Part shown: positions 1-5,672 of the stretch, piece after piece
Layout: the number at the start of each line of letters is the position of its first letter
Numbering within the stretch: position 1 is the first letter of the stretch
NCBI GenBank assembly: GCA_018991295.1
Contig: JAGKSZ010000194.1
Coordinates: forward strand, 1 to 11,727
Direction of reading: 5' to 3'
DNA length: 11,727 nt
From: Porphyrobacter sp.
Lineage (GTDB): Bacteria > Pseudomonadota > Alphaproteobacteria > Sphingomonadales > Sphingomonadaceae
Translations under genes and position numbers: made by a program
Notes under the pieces: generated by a model
Database searches by the model: none
Told to the model about the DNA's origin: nothing
Seen by the model: only the letters and a program-made list of their open reading frames with translations

Positions 1-180
1 GAGCTTGTTGGGATCGCCCACCATGTCCGCGATCAGCTGGTCCCATTCGGCGCGCACGGGCGATACGTCGATTGCATCCAGCGCCGCGTAATCGGTGGTA
101 TAGAACCGCGGGGTCAGCATCGTGTCCTGCGTCGCGATTGCCATCGCCTCTTCGCTGGTCATCGGCTTGTAGGCGTTCAT
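1..180 (-). CDS. acsF: Aerobic Mg-protoporphyrin IX monomethyl ester cyclase, N-terminal 60 residues (3' end outside window)
   Basis: AcsF is the membrane-associated diiron oxygenase that builds the fifth (isocyclic) ring of bacteriochlorophyll, using O2 to turn Mg-protoporphyrin monomethyl ester into divinyl protochlorophyllide. Only the first 60 codons are visible, and they stay open to the window edge. The stretch LTPRFYTTDYAALD (residues 22-35), followed by VSPVRAEWD and DPNKL, is the characteristic AcsF N-terminus. The iron-binding Glu/His motifs lie outside the window. The ATG at 180-178 overlaps the TGA of the preceding small gene (ATGA) and has a strong Shine-Dalgarno sequence 5 nt upstream. 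Its substrate is the product of BchM, encoded upstream in the same run of genes. The oxygen requirement points to an aerobic phototroph. The identity is secure for a fragment, but whether the rest of the gene is intact cannot be seen. Confidence 0.93.
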   Translation of the reverse strand, partial: MNAYKPMTSEEAMAIATQDTMLTPRFYTTDYAALDAIDVSPVRAEWDQLIADMVGDPNKL

Positions 181-479
181 TTGATCCTCCCAGCATTGAA
201 GCTGACTTCATAGAGTTCGGCCAGATCGAAATAGGCCGCGAGCCGGGTGAGAGCGCGGGCCAGCGGGCTGGCGCGGGTCACGGTGGCGCGGCGTTCGAAC
301 ACCTGACGGGTGCCGAAGGGTATCTGGATCGGTGCGCCGTGGACGCGCACCTTGTCGCCCGGTTCGATGGCGATATCGTCTGCCAGTTCGACATGGGCGT
401 GGAAGTGTTCCGAGCTCTGCTCGACGGTGATCGTGCAGGGGGTCTCGAAGCTTTCGGCCGAAAGGAATGCCAGCGCCAT
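177..479 (-). CDS. Uncharacterised 100-residue protein between puhC and acsF
   Basis: I do not recognise a named function. From the start used here the protein has 100 residues, with no signal peptide and no membrane segment, so it is probably cytoplasmic. Residues 15-65 look rich in beta strand: CTITVEQ, then EHFHAHVEL with alternating His25, His27 and His29, then PGDKVRVHGAPIQIP. Residues 70-90 look like an amphipathic helix (ASPLARALTRLAAYFDLAEL). The start at 479 is preferred over an in-frame one at 605 for three reasons. A full AAGGAGG site lies 10 nt upstream. The ATG forms TGATG with the puhC stop. The extra N-terminal 42 residues of the longer form are just the out-of-frame shadow of puhC. 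The stop overlaps the acsF ATG. From memory, a short unknown gene at this position occurs in other alphaproteobacterial photosynthesis clusters. Its location suggests a role in complex assembly or in the cyclase step, but that is inference. The gene is likely real; its role is unknown. Confidence 0.85.
   Translation of the reverse strand: MALAFLSAESFETPCTITVEQSSEHFHAHVELADDIAIEPGDKVRVHGAPIQIPFGTRQVFERRATVTRASPLARALTRLAAYFDLAELYEVSFNAGRIK
185..191 (-). promoter_or_regulatory. Ribosome binding site of acsF
   Basis: The minus strand reads GGGAGGA, with GGAGG 5 nt before the acsF ATG. It lies inside the last codons of the preceding 100-residue gene (…Ala-Gly-Arg-Ile-Lys-stop), so acsF can be initiated both by its own site and by ribosomes finishing the upstream gene. 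Confidence 0.7.
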
Positions 480-967
480 CAGCGGGCGCCCTCCTTGCGC
501 GGCAAAAGGTCGGCATAAACTGCGCGGTTGGCAGGTCCGAAGGCGCTGACCTCCACTGCCCGCCCGGTGGCCGGATCGGCAAGTGTGAGGTTGCCGTTCT
601 GCCATGCGGTCAGGGTAAAGGGCACCTCGGGGCCAAGCCCGCGGATCCGGCGCTGGTGGACGAGGCTGCGGACCGTGGCGCGGATGAAGCCGCCTTCGCC
701 TTCGCCAAAGCGGGCGAGAACTTCGGCGCTGGCGCCGTCTTCGATCCGCACGGTGCCATCGGGTTCATCGAAGAAACGCAGCGTGCGTTCCTGCGTTGCG
801 GTGATCCCGGCAGCGGCGCGCGCTTCGGAAGGGACCGATTGCTTGGGCAGGAAGCCCATCGTGACCGACGCCGTCAGCACAACCGAAATGGCGACAATCC
901 CGCCCATCAGCATCAGCGGCACTTTGTGGACGGTGATTTCGTCCTTCTCGTATTCCCGAACGATCAT
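479..967 (-). CDS. puhC: Photosynthetic complex assembly protein PuhC
   Basis: PuhC is a membrane-anchored factor needed for normal amounts of the LH1-reaction centre complex in Rhodobacter. This 162-residue protein has a short charged N-terminus (MIVREYEKDEITVHKVPL), one membrane segment at about residues 19-40, and a soluble C-terminal domain probably facing the periplasm. The domain has the family pattern of an Arg-Leu-Arg-Phe-Phe-Asp-Glu stretch (62-68), GTVRIEDGASAEVL (71-84), FIRATVRSLVHQRR (94-107) and PFTLTAWQNGNLTLADPATG (116-135). The length is normal for PuhC. The ATG overlaps the puhB stop as ATGA, and AAGGAG lies 7 nt upstream, so the start is firm. Its stop overlaps the start of the next gene by one base. 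The molecular mechanism of PuhC is not established. Confidence 0.93.
   Translation of the reverse strand: MIVREYEKDEITVHKVPLMLMGGIVAISVVLTASVTMGFLPKQSVPSEARAAAGITATQERTLRFFDEPDGTVRIEDGASAEVLARFGEGEGGFIRATVRSLVHQRRIRGLGPEVPFTLTAWQNGNLTLADPATGRAVEVSAFGPANRAVYADLLPRKEGAR
490..496 (-). promoter_or_regulatory. Strong ribosome binding site of the 100-residue gene
   Basis: The minus strand reads AAGGAGG, 10 nt before the ATG at 479-477 and inside the 3' end of puhC. It is the best match to the anti-Shine-Dalgarno sequence among the starts in this window, and it decides the start of the small gene. Confidence 0.75.
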
Positions 968-1740
968 GCCGGTGCTCCTTCCAGACCCGGTTCGCTGCGG
1001 CGGATAGCCGGAGCAAGACGCGGTGGCACGGCAGTGCCTTGCGGAGCGGTCTGACCGCTCGGGCGGGCATCTTCCTTGATCTCGCTCAAATTCTGCTCGA
1101 TCGCCCCGAAGCGTGCGCGGGTTTCAGCGATGGTCTGCGCGAGCGCGGCCGCATCAGACACGGCGCGCAACATCGGTTGCGGCCTGGCGTAATGCCAGGG
1201 GCGCACGTGCGGCCACAGCAGCACGGTGCCAAGCAGGCGATCGCCGGCCAGTTCGAAGGCGATGTCGCCGGAGCCGTGCTTGCCTTGCAAGGCGAGGTGC
1301 GCGGCAGTGACCTGCTTCAGCGGAATGTTCACCCGCGTCTCGATCGCGATGCCGATGCGCATGATCAGCCGCGTGTCGGTGAGGATGTACAGCGTGCTGC
1401 GCGCGCTCGCCCAGGCAAGCACGTAAAGGATTGCGACCAGCGCCGCCCCCAGCACGCCCGCAACGATCGCCGCATCGGGCTTGTCCAGCACCAGCGCAAC
1501 CACCACCAGCCCGGCCATGTAAGCGCCAAGCGTGTGGGCGTGGAATGCCGAACGAGCCAGCAGCCCAAGCTGCGGTCGGCCCTTCCACAGCACCTGTTCG
1601 TCAGGCTGCGGCGTGCCCATGCGGTCACCGAAGGCCTTGGGGCCCTCATTCTCAAGCGCGGCGTGATCGTACCCCGGAGACAGCGGCGTTGCCGCCGCTG
1701 CCTCCTGGCCCGTCATGTCCGCATGATGGTTCAGATCCAT
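964..1740 (-). CDS. puhB: Photosynthetic complex assembly protein PuhB (PH-like domain)
   Basis: PuhB is an inner-membrane protein that helps assemble the reaction centre and, indirectly, LH1. The 258-residue product has a polar N-terminus (1-45), the family motif PDEQVLWKGRP (46-56), two membrane segments (about 71-87 and 91-112), and then a bacterial PH-like domain (about 115-205) with the pattern TLYILTDTRLIMRIG and VNIPLKQV. The tail (about 216-258) is rich in Pro, Ala and Arg and looks disordered. It is longer than Rhodobacter PuhB (about 213 residues) because of both ends. The ATG at 1740 overlaps puhA by 10 bp and has GGAAAGG 8 nt upstream (1749-1755). A second Met at residue 9 lacks a site, so the first is chosen. 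Translation is probably coupled to puhA, the subunit it helps to assemble. Confidence 0.92.
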   Translation of the reverse strand: MDLNHHADMTGQEAAAATPLSPGYDHAALENEGPKAFGDRMGTPQPDEQVLWKGRPQLGLLARSAFHAHTLGAYMAGLVVVALVLDKPDAAIVAGVLGAALVAILYVLAWASARSTLYILTDTRLIMRIGIAIETRVNIPLKQVTAAHLALQGKHGSGDIAFELAGDRLLGTVLLWPHVRPWHYARPQPMLRAVSDAAALAQTIAETRARFGAIEQNLSEIKEDARPSGQTAPQGTAVPPRLAPAIRRSEPGLEGAPA

Positions 1741-2537
1741 GCTTCCGACCTTTCCGGCGTGGCATACATGTAGCCCCCGCCGAAGTAGGCCTGGATGCGG
1801 TCTTCTTCGTAGCGGGTGATGACCCCGGCCGTTTCGAGCGCGGGCACGTTATCGAACTGTGCAGCCGTGATCGCGTCGATCTCGACATATTCGGGTTCGT
1901 CGTTGGTGGTCGGCAGGATCTTGCCCAGTAGGCTGTTGCCGTGGACCACCGCAACCATCATCGGGGCGAGTACCTTCTTGCCGCTGGTGGTCTCGACTTC
2001 GAGATAGCGGATCATGTGTTCGGCCTGATCGACCCAGATATCGCTGACCTTGCCGACCGAAGCACCGTCGGCTGCCACCACGTTCCAGCCGATCAGCTGG
2101 GGATCATGCGGCGAGACGACCAGTTCGTGGCTCTGGGCGATGGGCACGATGCGCGGGCGACCATCGAAGGTGAGATCGGGGTACTTGGCGCGGTTCGCCC
2201 AGGCGGCCGGACCCATGCCGTCAACCATGGCATCGCCGGTCGGCACAAAGGGCGCTCCGGCAGCCCGGAAGGACTGCACCGCAGGCACGTTGATGTCATC
2301 GCGGGCGACATCTTCGGGCACATAGGTGCCGCGGCCGTTGGGCAGCTGGAAGGACTTCTTTTCACCATCGAAAAGGCTGCCGGGCAGGACCTTGCCGGTT
2401 TCCTCTTCCTCAAGCGGATAGCCTTCACGGCGGCTTTCCTTGTTGAGGTAGAAGACCAGTGCGACAAAGAAGCCGAAGAACAGCAGGAAAGCGAGTTCGG
2501 CAGCATCAAATGAGCCGACGATATAGGCAGCGTTCAT
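1731..2537 (-). CDS. puhA: Photosynthetic reaction centre H subunit
   Basis: This is the H subunit, which caps the cytoplasmic face of the L and M subunits and carries the proton path to the secondary quinone. The 268-residue protein has a short periplasmic N-terminus, one membrane helix (about 12-31), the hallmark YLNKESRREGYPLE (30-43) and a cytoplasmic beta-rich domain. GDAMVDGMGPAAWANRAKYP (101-120) and VSDIWVDQAEHMIRYLEVE (164-182) match the family. Glu173 in the latter aligns with the functional GluH173 of R. sphaeroides. The EEDRIQAYFGGGYMYATPER stretch near the end is also typical. The proton-entry pair HisH126/HisH128 appears absent: the matching segment reads FDGRPRIVPI (124-133). 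The ATG has AGAGGA 7 nt upstream and follows a 75-bp leader, the largest gap in the window. The identity is essentially certain. Confidence 0.98.
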   Translation of the reverse strand: MNAAYIVGSFDAAELAFLLFFGFFVALVFYLNKESRREGYPLEEEETGKVLPGSLFDGEKKSFQLPNGRGTYVPEDVARDDINVPAVQSFRAAGAPFVPTGDAMVDGMGPAAWANRAKYPDLTFDGRPRIVPIAQSHELVVSPHDPQLIGWNVVAADGASVGKVSDIWVDQAEHMIRYLEVETTSGKKVLAPMMVAVVHGNSLLGKILPTTNDEPEYVEIDAITAAQFDNVPALETAGVITRYEEDRIQAYFGGGYMYATPERSEAWI

Positions 2538-2544
2538 TTCACAT

Positions 2545-2550
2545 TCCTCT
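2545..2550 (-). promoter_or_regulatory. Ribosome binding site of puhA
   Basis: The minus strand reads AGAGGA, with 7 nt (ATGTGAA) to the puhA ATG at 2537-2535. It lies in non-coding leader, unlike the other sites here, so puhA can be started without translation of the gene before it. Confidence 0.7.
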
Positions 2551-2556
2551 CATGGA

Positions 2557-2585
2557 ATAATCCGGCAGAGGCGATGCCGGGGCAA
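2557..2585 (-). promoter_or_regulatory. Weak promoter-like sequence upstream of puhA
   Basis: On the minus strand TTGCCC (2585-2580) and GATTAT (2562-2557) are 17 nt apart, and each matches the sigma-70-type consensus at 4 of 6 positions. A transcript starting just after it would have a very short leader that still contains the puhA ribosome site. In Rhodobacter capsulatus puhA is read both from its own promoter and from upstream bch transcripts, so an internal promoter is plausible. The match is weak and could be chance. Confidence 0.25.
2562..2580 (-). other. Small GC-rich hairpin in the lhaA-puhA gap
   Basis: On the minus strand CCGGCA, seven loop bases and TGCCGG form a perfect 6-bp stem, about 25 nt before the puhA start. 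It is followed by ATTATTCC rather than a run of T, so it is a poor intrinsic terminator. It could act as an mRNA processing or stability element that protects the puhA 5' end, or it could mean nothing. It is the only such structure I noted in the non-coding bases of the window. Confidence 0.4.
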
Positions 2586-2612
2586 TGGGACGGGACAGTT
2601 GGGCACGGGTAA

Positions 2613-4058
2613 TCATGTCGGAAACTCGGTAAGGCCGAAGGGGCGGGCGTTGGGACTGTCCTCACCCGGCTCCAGGCGATTGCGGTACCCCACGAGGGGT
2701 CCGATGGCGGCAAGACCGATCAGCAGCAGCGCGATCTCGAAAATGTAGACGGCGCCATAGCCGGTTGCGCGCATCGCCATGCTGGCGGTGGGCGCATCGC
2801 TTTGCACCAGCAGGGCGATACCGTCGCGCAGCAGGCCGCCAAGCGCGATACCGAGCCCGGCGCACGTCGCCTGCACGGCGCCCCATGCCCCCAGTGCGAG
2901 CCCGGCACCTTCGCCTTCGGCAAGGTTCATCGCTTCCATCAGCGTGCCGACCGAAAACAGCCCCAGCCCAAGGCCAATGCCCAGCGCGCCTGCATAAAGC
3001 ATCAGCGGTGACGAAAACGGCCCTGCAAACAGCACCAGCAGAAAGGCATTGATCCCGATCACCATGCCTGCACCTGCAAGCCGCAGCGGATCCCAGCCGC
3101 GCGCCAGCGCCGCGCCCGATGCGGTAAACCCGATCAGCGAGCCAAAGGCCCAGGCTCCCGTCAGGCCTGTCGTGGCACCGACCGAAAGCCTGAGGATTTC
3201 GCCGCCATAAGGCTCCAGCAGTGCATCCTGCATCGCAAAGCCCGCCGCCCCGATCCCGATCGCTGTCAGCAAACGGGCATTGCGCCCGTCCCGCACGAAA
3301 CCGCGCCACAGCGCCGAGAACGTCGGCGCATCGGGCTCCGGCCCTTTGGTGACAGCCGGATTGCGCGCCTCCTGCTTCCAGATCGCGGCAGTGTTGAGGA
3401 TTACCGTCAGCACCGCGCAGCCCTGAATGACCTGCACCAGCTTGGTCGAGGAGAAGTCTGCAAGGATGCCGCCGATCACAAAGGCGGCAAACATCATGCC
3501 GATCAGCAGTGTCACGTAATGCAGCGCCACAGCGCGCGGACGCTTGTCGCGCGGAGCAAGGTCGGTAACCAGCGCAAGGCCGGCGGTCTGGGTCATGTGA
3601 AAGCCGGTGCCGGTCAGCAGGAACGCAACTGCGCCCGCAACCAGCCCAAGGGTAAAGCGGCCCTCGACATCAAGCAGCAGCAGCGCAAAGGGCATGATCG
3701 CAAGTCCGCCGAATTGCAGCATCGTGCCAAACCAGATGTATGGCACGCGCCGCCAGCCGAGTACCGATCGGTGTGTATCGGACTTGTGGCCCATCAGCGC
3801 GCGGAACGGCGCCGCCAGCAGCGGCACCGCGATCAGCAGCGCGACAAGCCAGGTGGGCGTGCCCAGTTCAACCACCATCACCCGGTTCAGCGTGCCATTG
3901 AGCAGCACTGTGGCCATGCCCACGCTTACCTGAAACAGCGACAGGCGCAGCAGGCGCGCCAAAGGCAGATCATCGCTCGCCGCATCCGCAAAGGGCAGCA
4001 GCCGGAACAGCAGTTCGGCAAAGCTTTGCGCAGGTTGGGGGCGAGCGGGACGGTTCAT
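2613..4058 (-). CDS. lhaA: Light-harvesting 1 assembly protein LhaA (PucC/BCH2 family, MFS type)
   Basis: LhaA is a membrane protein of the PucC branch of the major facilitator superfamily. It promotes LH1 assembly, probably by helping deliver bacteriochlorophyll to the alpha and beta polypeptides. The 481-residue product is very hydrophobic and looks like 12 membrane helices. Family hallmarks are NGTLNRVMVVELG (54-66), PFRALMGHKSDTHR (84-97) and GWRRVPYIWFG (101-111) in the first half, and the Gly-rich GALGIGLGLGLFSVGTL stretch in the second. The length is normal. The ATG forms ATGA with the bchM stop; only a weak ribosome site is visible, so coupling to bchM is likely. The position between bchM and puhA is that of lhaA, also called orf477/G115, rather than pucC of an LH2 operon. 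No LH1 genes (pufBA) are in the window. Confidence 0.94.
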   Translation of the reverse strand: MNRPARPQPAQSFAELLFRLLPFADAASDDLPLARLLRLSLFQVSVGMATVLLNGTLNRVMVVELGTPTWLVALLIAVPLLAAPFRALMGHKSDTHRSVLGWRRVPYIWFGTMLQFGGLAIMPFALLLLDVEGRFTLGLVAGAVAFLLTGTGFHMTQTAGLALVTDLAPRDKRPRAVALHYVTLLIGMMFAAFVIGGILADFSSTKLVQVIQGCAVLTVILNTAAIWKQEARNPAVTKGPEPDAPTFSALWRGFVRDGRNARLLTAIGIGAAGFAMQDALLEPYGGEILRLSVGATTGLTGAWAFGSLIGFTASGAALARGWDPLRLAGAGMVIGINAFLLVLFAGPFSSPLMLYAGALGIGLGLGLFSVGTLMEAMNLAEGEGAGLALGAWGAVQATCAGLGIALGGLLRDGIALLVQSDAPTASMAMRATGYGAVYIFEIALLLIGLAAIGPLVGYRNRLEPGEDSPNARPFGLTEFPT

Positions 4059-4759
4059 CCGTGCCGAACCAGTTCAAGTGCCTGCGAGGTATAGAACCCC
4101 GACTGGATGCGCTGTGTGCGGCCGATGCTCCAGCCCTTGAGGCGGGCGAGGCGTTCACGCAGGTCACCCTCGGCCACTGGCACGATGGCAGGGCTGCGGT
4201 CGGACTTGGGGAAGACCTTGCCGATATTGTGCATCGCGCTCAGCAAGGTGGTGCGCGGCGCGAAGGTGAACAGGATCGAATGGGTTGTCCGGCTTGCCAG
4301 CTTTGCAAGGGCAGCAACCAGATCCTCGGGCTCGTAGTGGATCAGCGAATCCATCGCCACCACGTGTGCAAAGGTGCCAAGCTCAGGATCGAGCATGTCG
4401 CCCGAACGCCAATGAATGCGTCCGTGGCCGATAAAGGACGGCGTGCGTTCGCGTGCAACGTCCACAAGGCCCGCGGCAACATCGATCCCGGTCACTTCCG
4501 CACCGCGGCAGGCTGCTGCCACTGCCAGCGATCCGGTGCCGCAGCCCGCATCGAGGATTTGGGTGCGCCTGAGATCGGTCGGAAGCCAATCGAGCAAGGT
4601 TGCCCGCATCGCATCGCGCCCGGCGCGCACTGTCGCACGGATGCCGGACACCTTTGCGTCCGAGGTGAGATCGATCCACGCCTGACGCGCGGTGCTGTCG
4701 AAATAGGTCGCCAGCGCCTCGCGGCGGTCGTCATATTCGGATGGGTTGCGGCTCGCCAT
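4055..4759 (-). CDS. bchM: Mg-protoporphyrin IX O-methyltransferase
   Basis: BchM transfers a methyl group from S-adenosylmethionine to the C13 propionate of Mg-protoporphyrin IX. It acts directly after magnesium chelatase and before the cyclase. The 234-residue protein has a Rossmann-type methyltransferase fold: motif I is ILDAGCGTGSLA (68-79), followed by VTGIDVA (89-95) with the acidic residue for SAM, the SGDML stretch (119-123) and VVAMDSLIHYEPEDL (133-147), which is typical of BchM/ChlM. The N-terminal YFDSTARQAWIDLTSDAKVS (19-38) also fits the family. The start overlaps the bchL stop by one base (TAATG). A weak GGGG lies 8 nt upstream, so translation is probably coupled to bchL. The stop overlaps lhaA. 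The length is about that of Rhodobacter BchM. Confidence 0.96.
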   Translation of the reverse strand: MASRNPSEYDDRREALATYFDSTARQAWIDLTSDAKVSGIRATVRAGRDAMRATLLDWLPTDLRRTQILDAGCGTGSLAVAAACRGAEVTGIDVAAGLVDVARERTPSFIGHGRIHWRSGDMLDPELGTFAHVVAMDSLIHYEPEDLVAALAKLASRTTHSILFTFAPRTTLLSAMHNIGKVFPKSDRSPAIVPVAEGDLRERLARLKGWSIGRTQRIQSGFYTSQALELVRHG

Positions 4760-5655
4760 TACTCGAACCCCAGGAAATCGAAGATGTCGCGGTCCTTCAT
4801 CGCCTGTGCCGATGATGGCTCAACGCCGGCCCACAGCATCGCGGCAAGGCGCAGATATTCGTTCTGTGCGGCGACCACCTCGGGATCATCGCCCATCTCG
4901 AACAAGGTGCACTTCTTGAGGCGCGAGCGGCGGATCGCATCGACATCGCGGAAGTGGGCGAGGCGCTGCATCCCGATCTGGTCGCAGAACCGGTCAATTT
5001 CGTCGGTCTCGCGGCTGCGGTTGGCGACCACGCCGGCAAGGCGCACGTCGTAATTCTTGGATTTTGCCCCGATGGCAGCGACAATCCGGTTCATGGCGAA
5101 GATGGAATCGAAGTCGTTCGCCGCAACCACGATTGCGCGTTCGGCGTGCTGCAAGGGCGCAGCAAAGCCTCCGCACACCACATCGCCCAAAACATCGAAG
5201 ATCACCACATCGGTTTCTTCAAGAAGGTGGTGCTGTTTCAGCAGCTTGACTGTCTGACCCACGACATAGCCGCCGCATCCCGTGCCCGCAGGAGGCCCGC
5301 CCGCCTCGACGCACATCACGCCGTTATAGCCTTCGAACATGTAATCTTCGGGCCGCAGTTCTTCCGAATGGAACTCGACCGTCTCCAGCACGTCGATCAC
5401 CGTCGGCATCAGCTTCTTGGTGAGCGTGAAGGTGCTGTCATGCTTGGGATCGCAGCCGATCTGGAGCACACGGTGGCCCAGTTTCGAGAAGGCGGCCGAC
5501 AGGTTCGAAGACGTGGTCGATTTGCCGATCCCGCCCTTGCCGTAGACCGCAAAGACTTTGGCACCCTTGATCTTGTCAGCCGGGTCAAGCTGCACCTGAA
5601 CCGAACCATCGCCATCGGGCGGACTGAAGTTCGAGCGGGGGGTGTGCAGGTTCAT
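4759..5655 (-). CDS. bchL: Light-independent protochlorophyllide reductase, iron-sulfur ATP-binding protein BchL
   Basis: BchL is the NifH-like homodimeric ATPase of dark-operative protochlorophyllide reductase, passing electrons to the BchN-BchB component. The 298-residue protein shows the P-loop YGKGGIGKSTTS (38-49), switch-like GCDPKHDST (67-75), GPPAGTGCGGY (120-130) with Cys127, and DVLGDVVCGGF (154-164) with Cys161. By homology to NifH these two Cys, one pair per subunit, hold the shared 4Fe-4S cluster. A polar 30-residue N-terminal extension precedes the ATPase fold; in R. sphaeroides BchL such a flexible tail has been reported to shield the cluster. The start follows the bchH stop by 17 bp and has AAGGGA (5665-5670) 9 nt upstream, giving it a better independent site than bchH or bchM. 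The enzyme is oxygen sensitive in known cases. Confidence 0.98.
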   Translation of the reverse strand: MNLHTPRSNFSPPDGDGSVQVQLDPADKIKGAKVFAVYGKGGIGKSTTSSNLSAAFSKLGHRVLQIGCDPKHDSTFTLTKKLMPTVIDVLETVEFHSEELRPEDYMFEGYNGVMCVEAGGPPAGTGCGGYVVGQTVKLLKQHHLLEETDVVIFDVLGDVVCGGFAAPLQHAERAIVVAANDFDSIFAMNRIVAAIGAKSKNYDVRLAGVVANRSRETDEIDRFCDQIGMQRLAHFRDVDAIRRSRLKKCTLFEMGDDPEVVAAQNEYLRLAAMLWAGVEPSSAQAMKDRDIFDFLGFE

Positions 5656-5664
5656 GGTGGTCTA

Positions 5665-5670
5665 TCCCTT
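5665..5670 (-). promoter_or_regulatory. Ribosome binding site of bchL
   Basis: The minus strand reads AAGGGA, 9 nt before the bchL ATG (5655-5653). It falls in the 17-bp gap after the bchH stop and is the only non-coding sequence between these two genes. Confidence 0.55.
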
Positions 5671-5672
5671 GG

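Noticed and set aside
480..605. 42-residue N-terminal extension of the small gene between puhC and acsF
   Set aside because: It lies wholly inside puhC in another frame, is Arg/Gln/Pro rich with no family-like pattern, and the strong AAGGAGG site supports the start at 479.
2539..2553. Tiny four-codon upstream frame (Met-Arg-Gly-Met-stop) ending one base before puhA
   Set aside because: It contains the puhA ribosome site itself and has none of its own, so it is most simply chance.
2557..2580. Intrinsic terminator between lhaA and puhA
   Set aside because: The 6-bp hairpin is not followed by a T run, and puhA would be expected to share the upstream transcript, so it is listed only as a hairpin.
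2538..2640. PpsR/CrtJ site (TGT-N12-ACA) or FNR-type site upstream of puhA
   Set aside because: I looked by eye and found a TGT but no correctly spaced ACA, and no TTGAT-N4-ATCAA. The main regulated promoter is probably upstream of bchN, outside the window.
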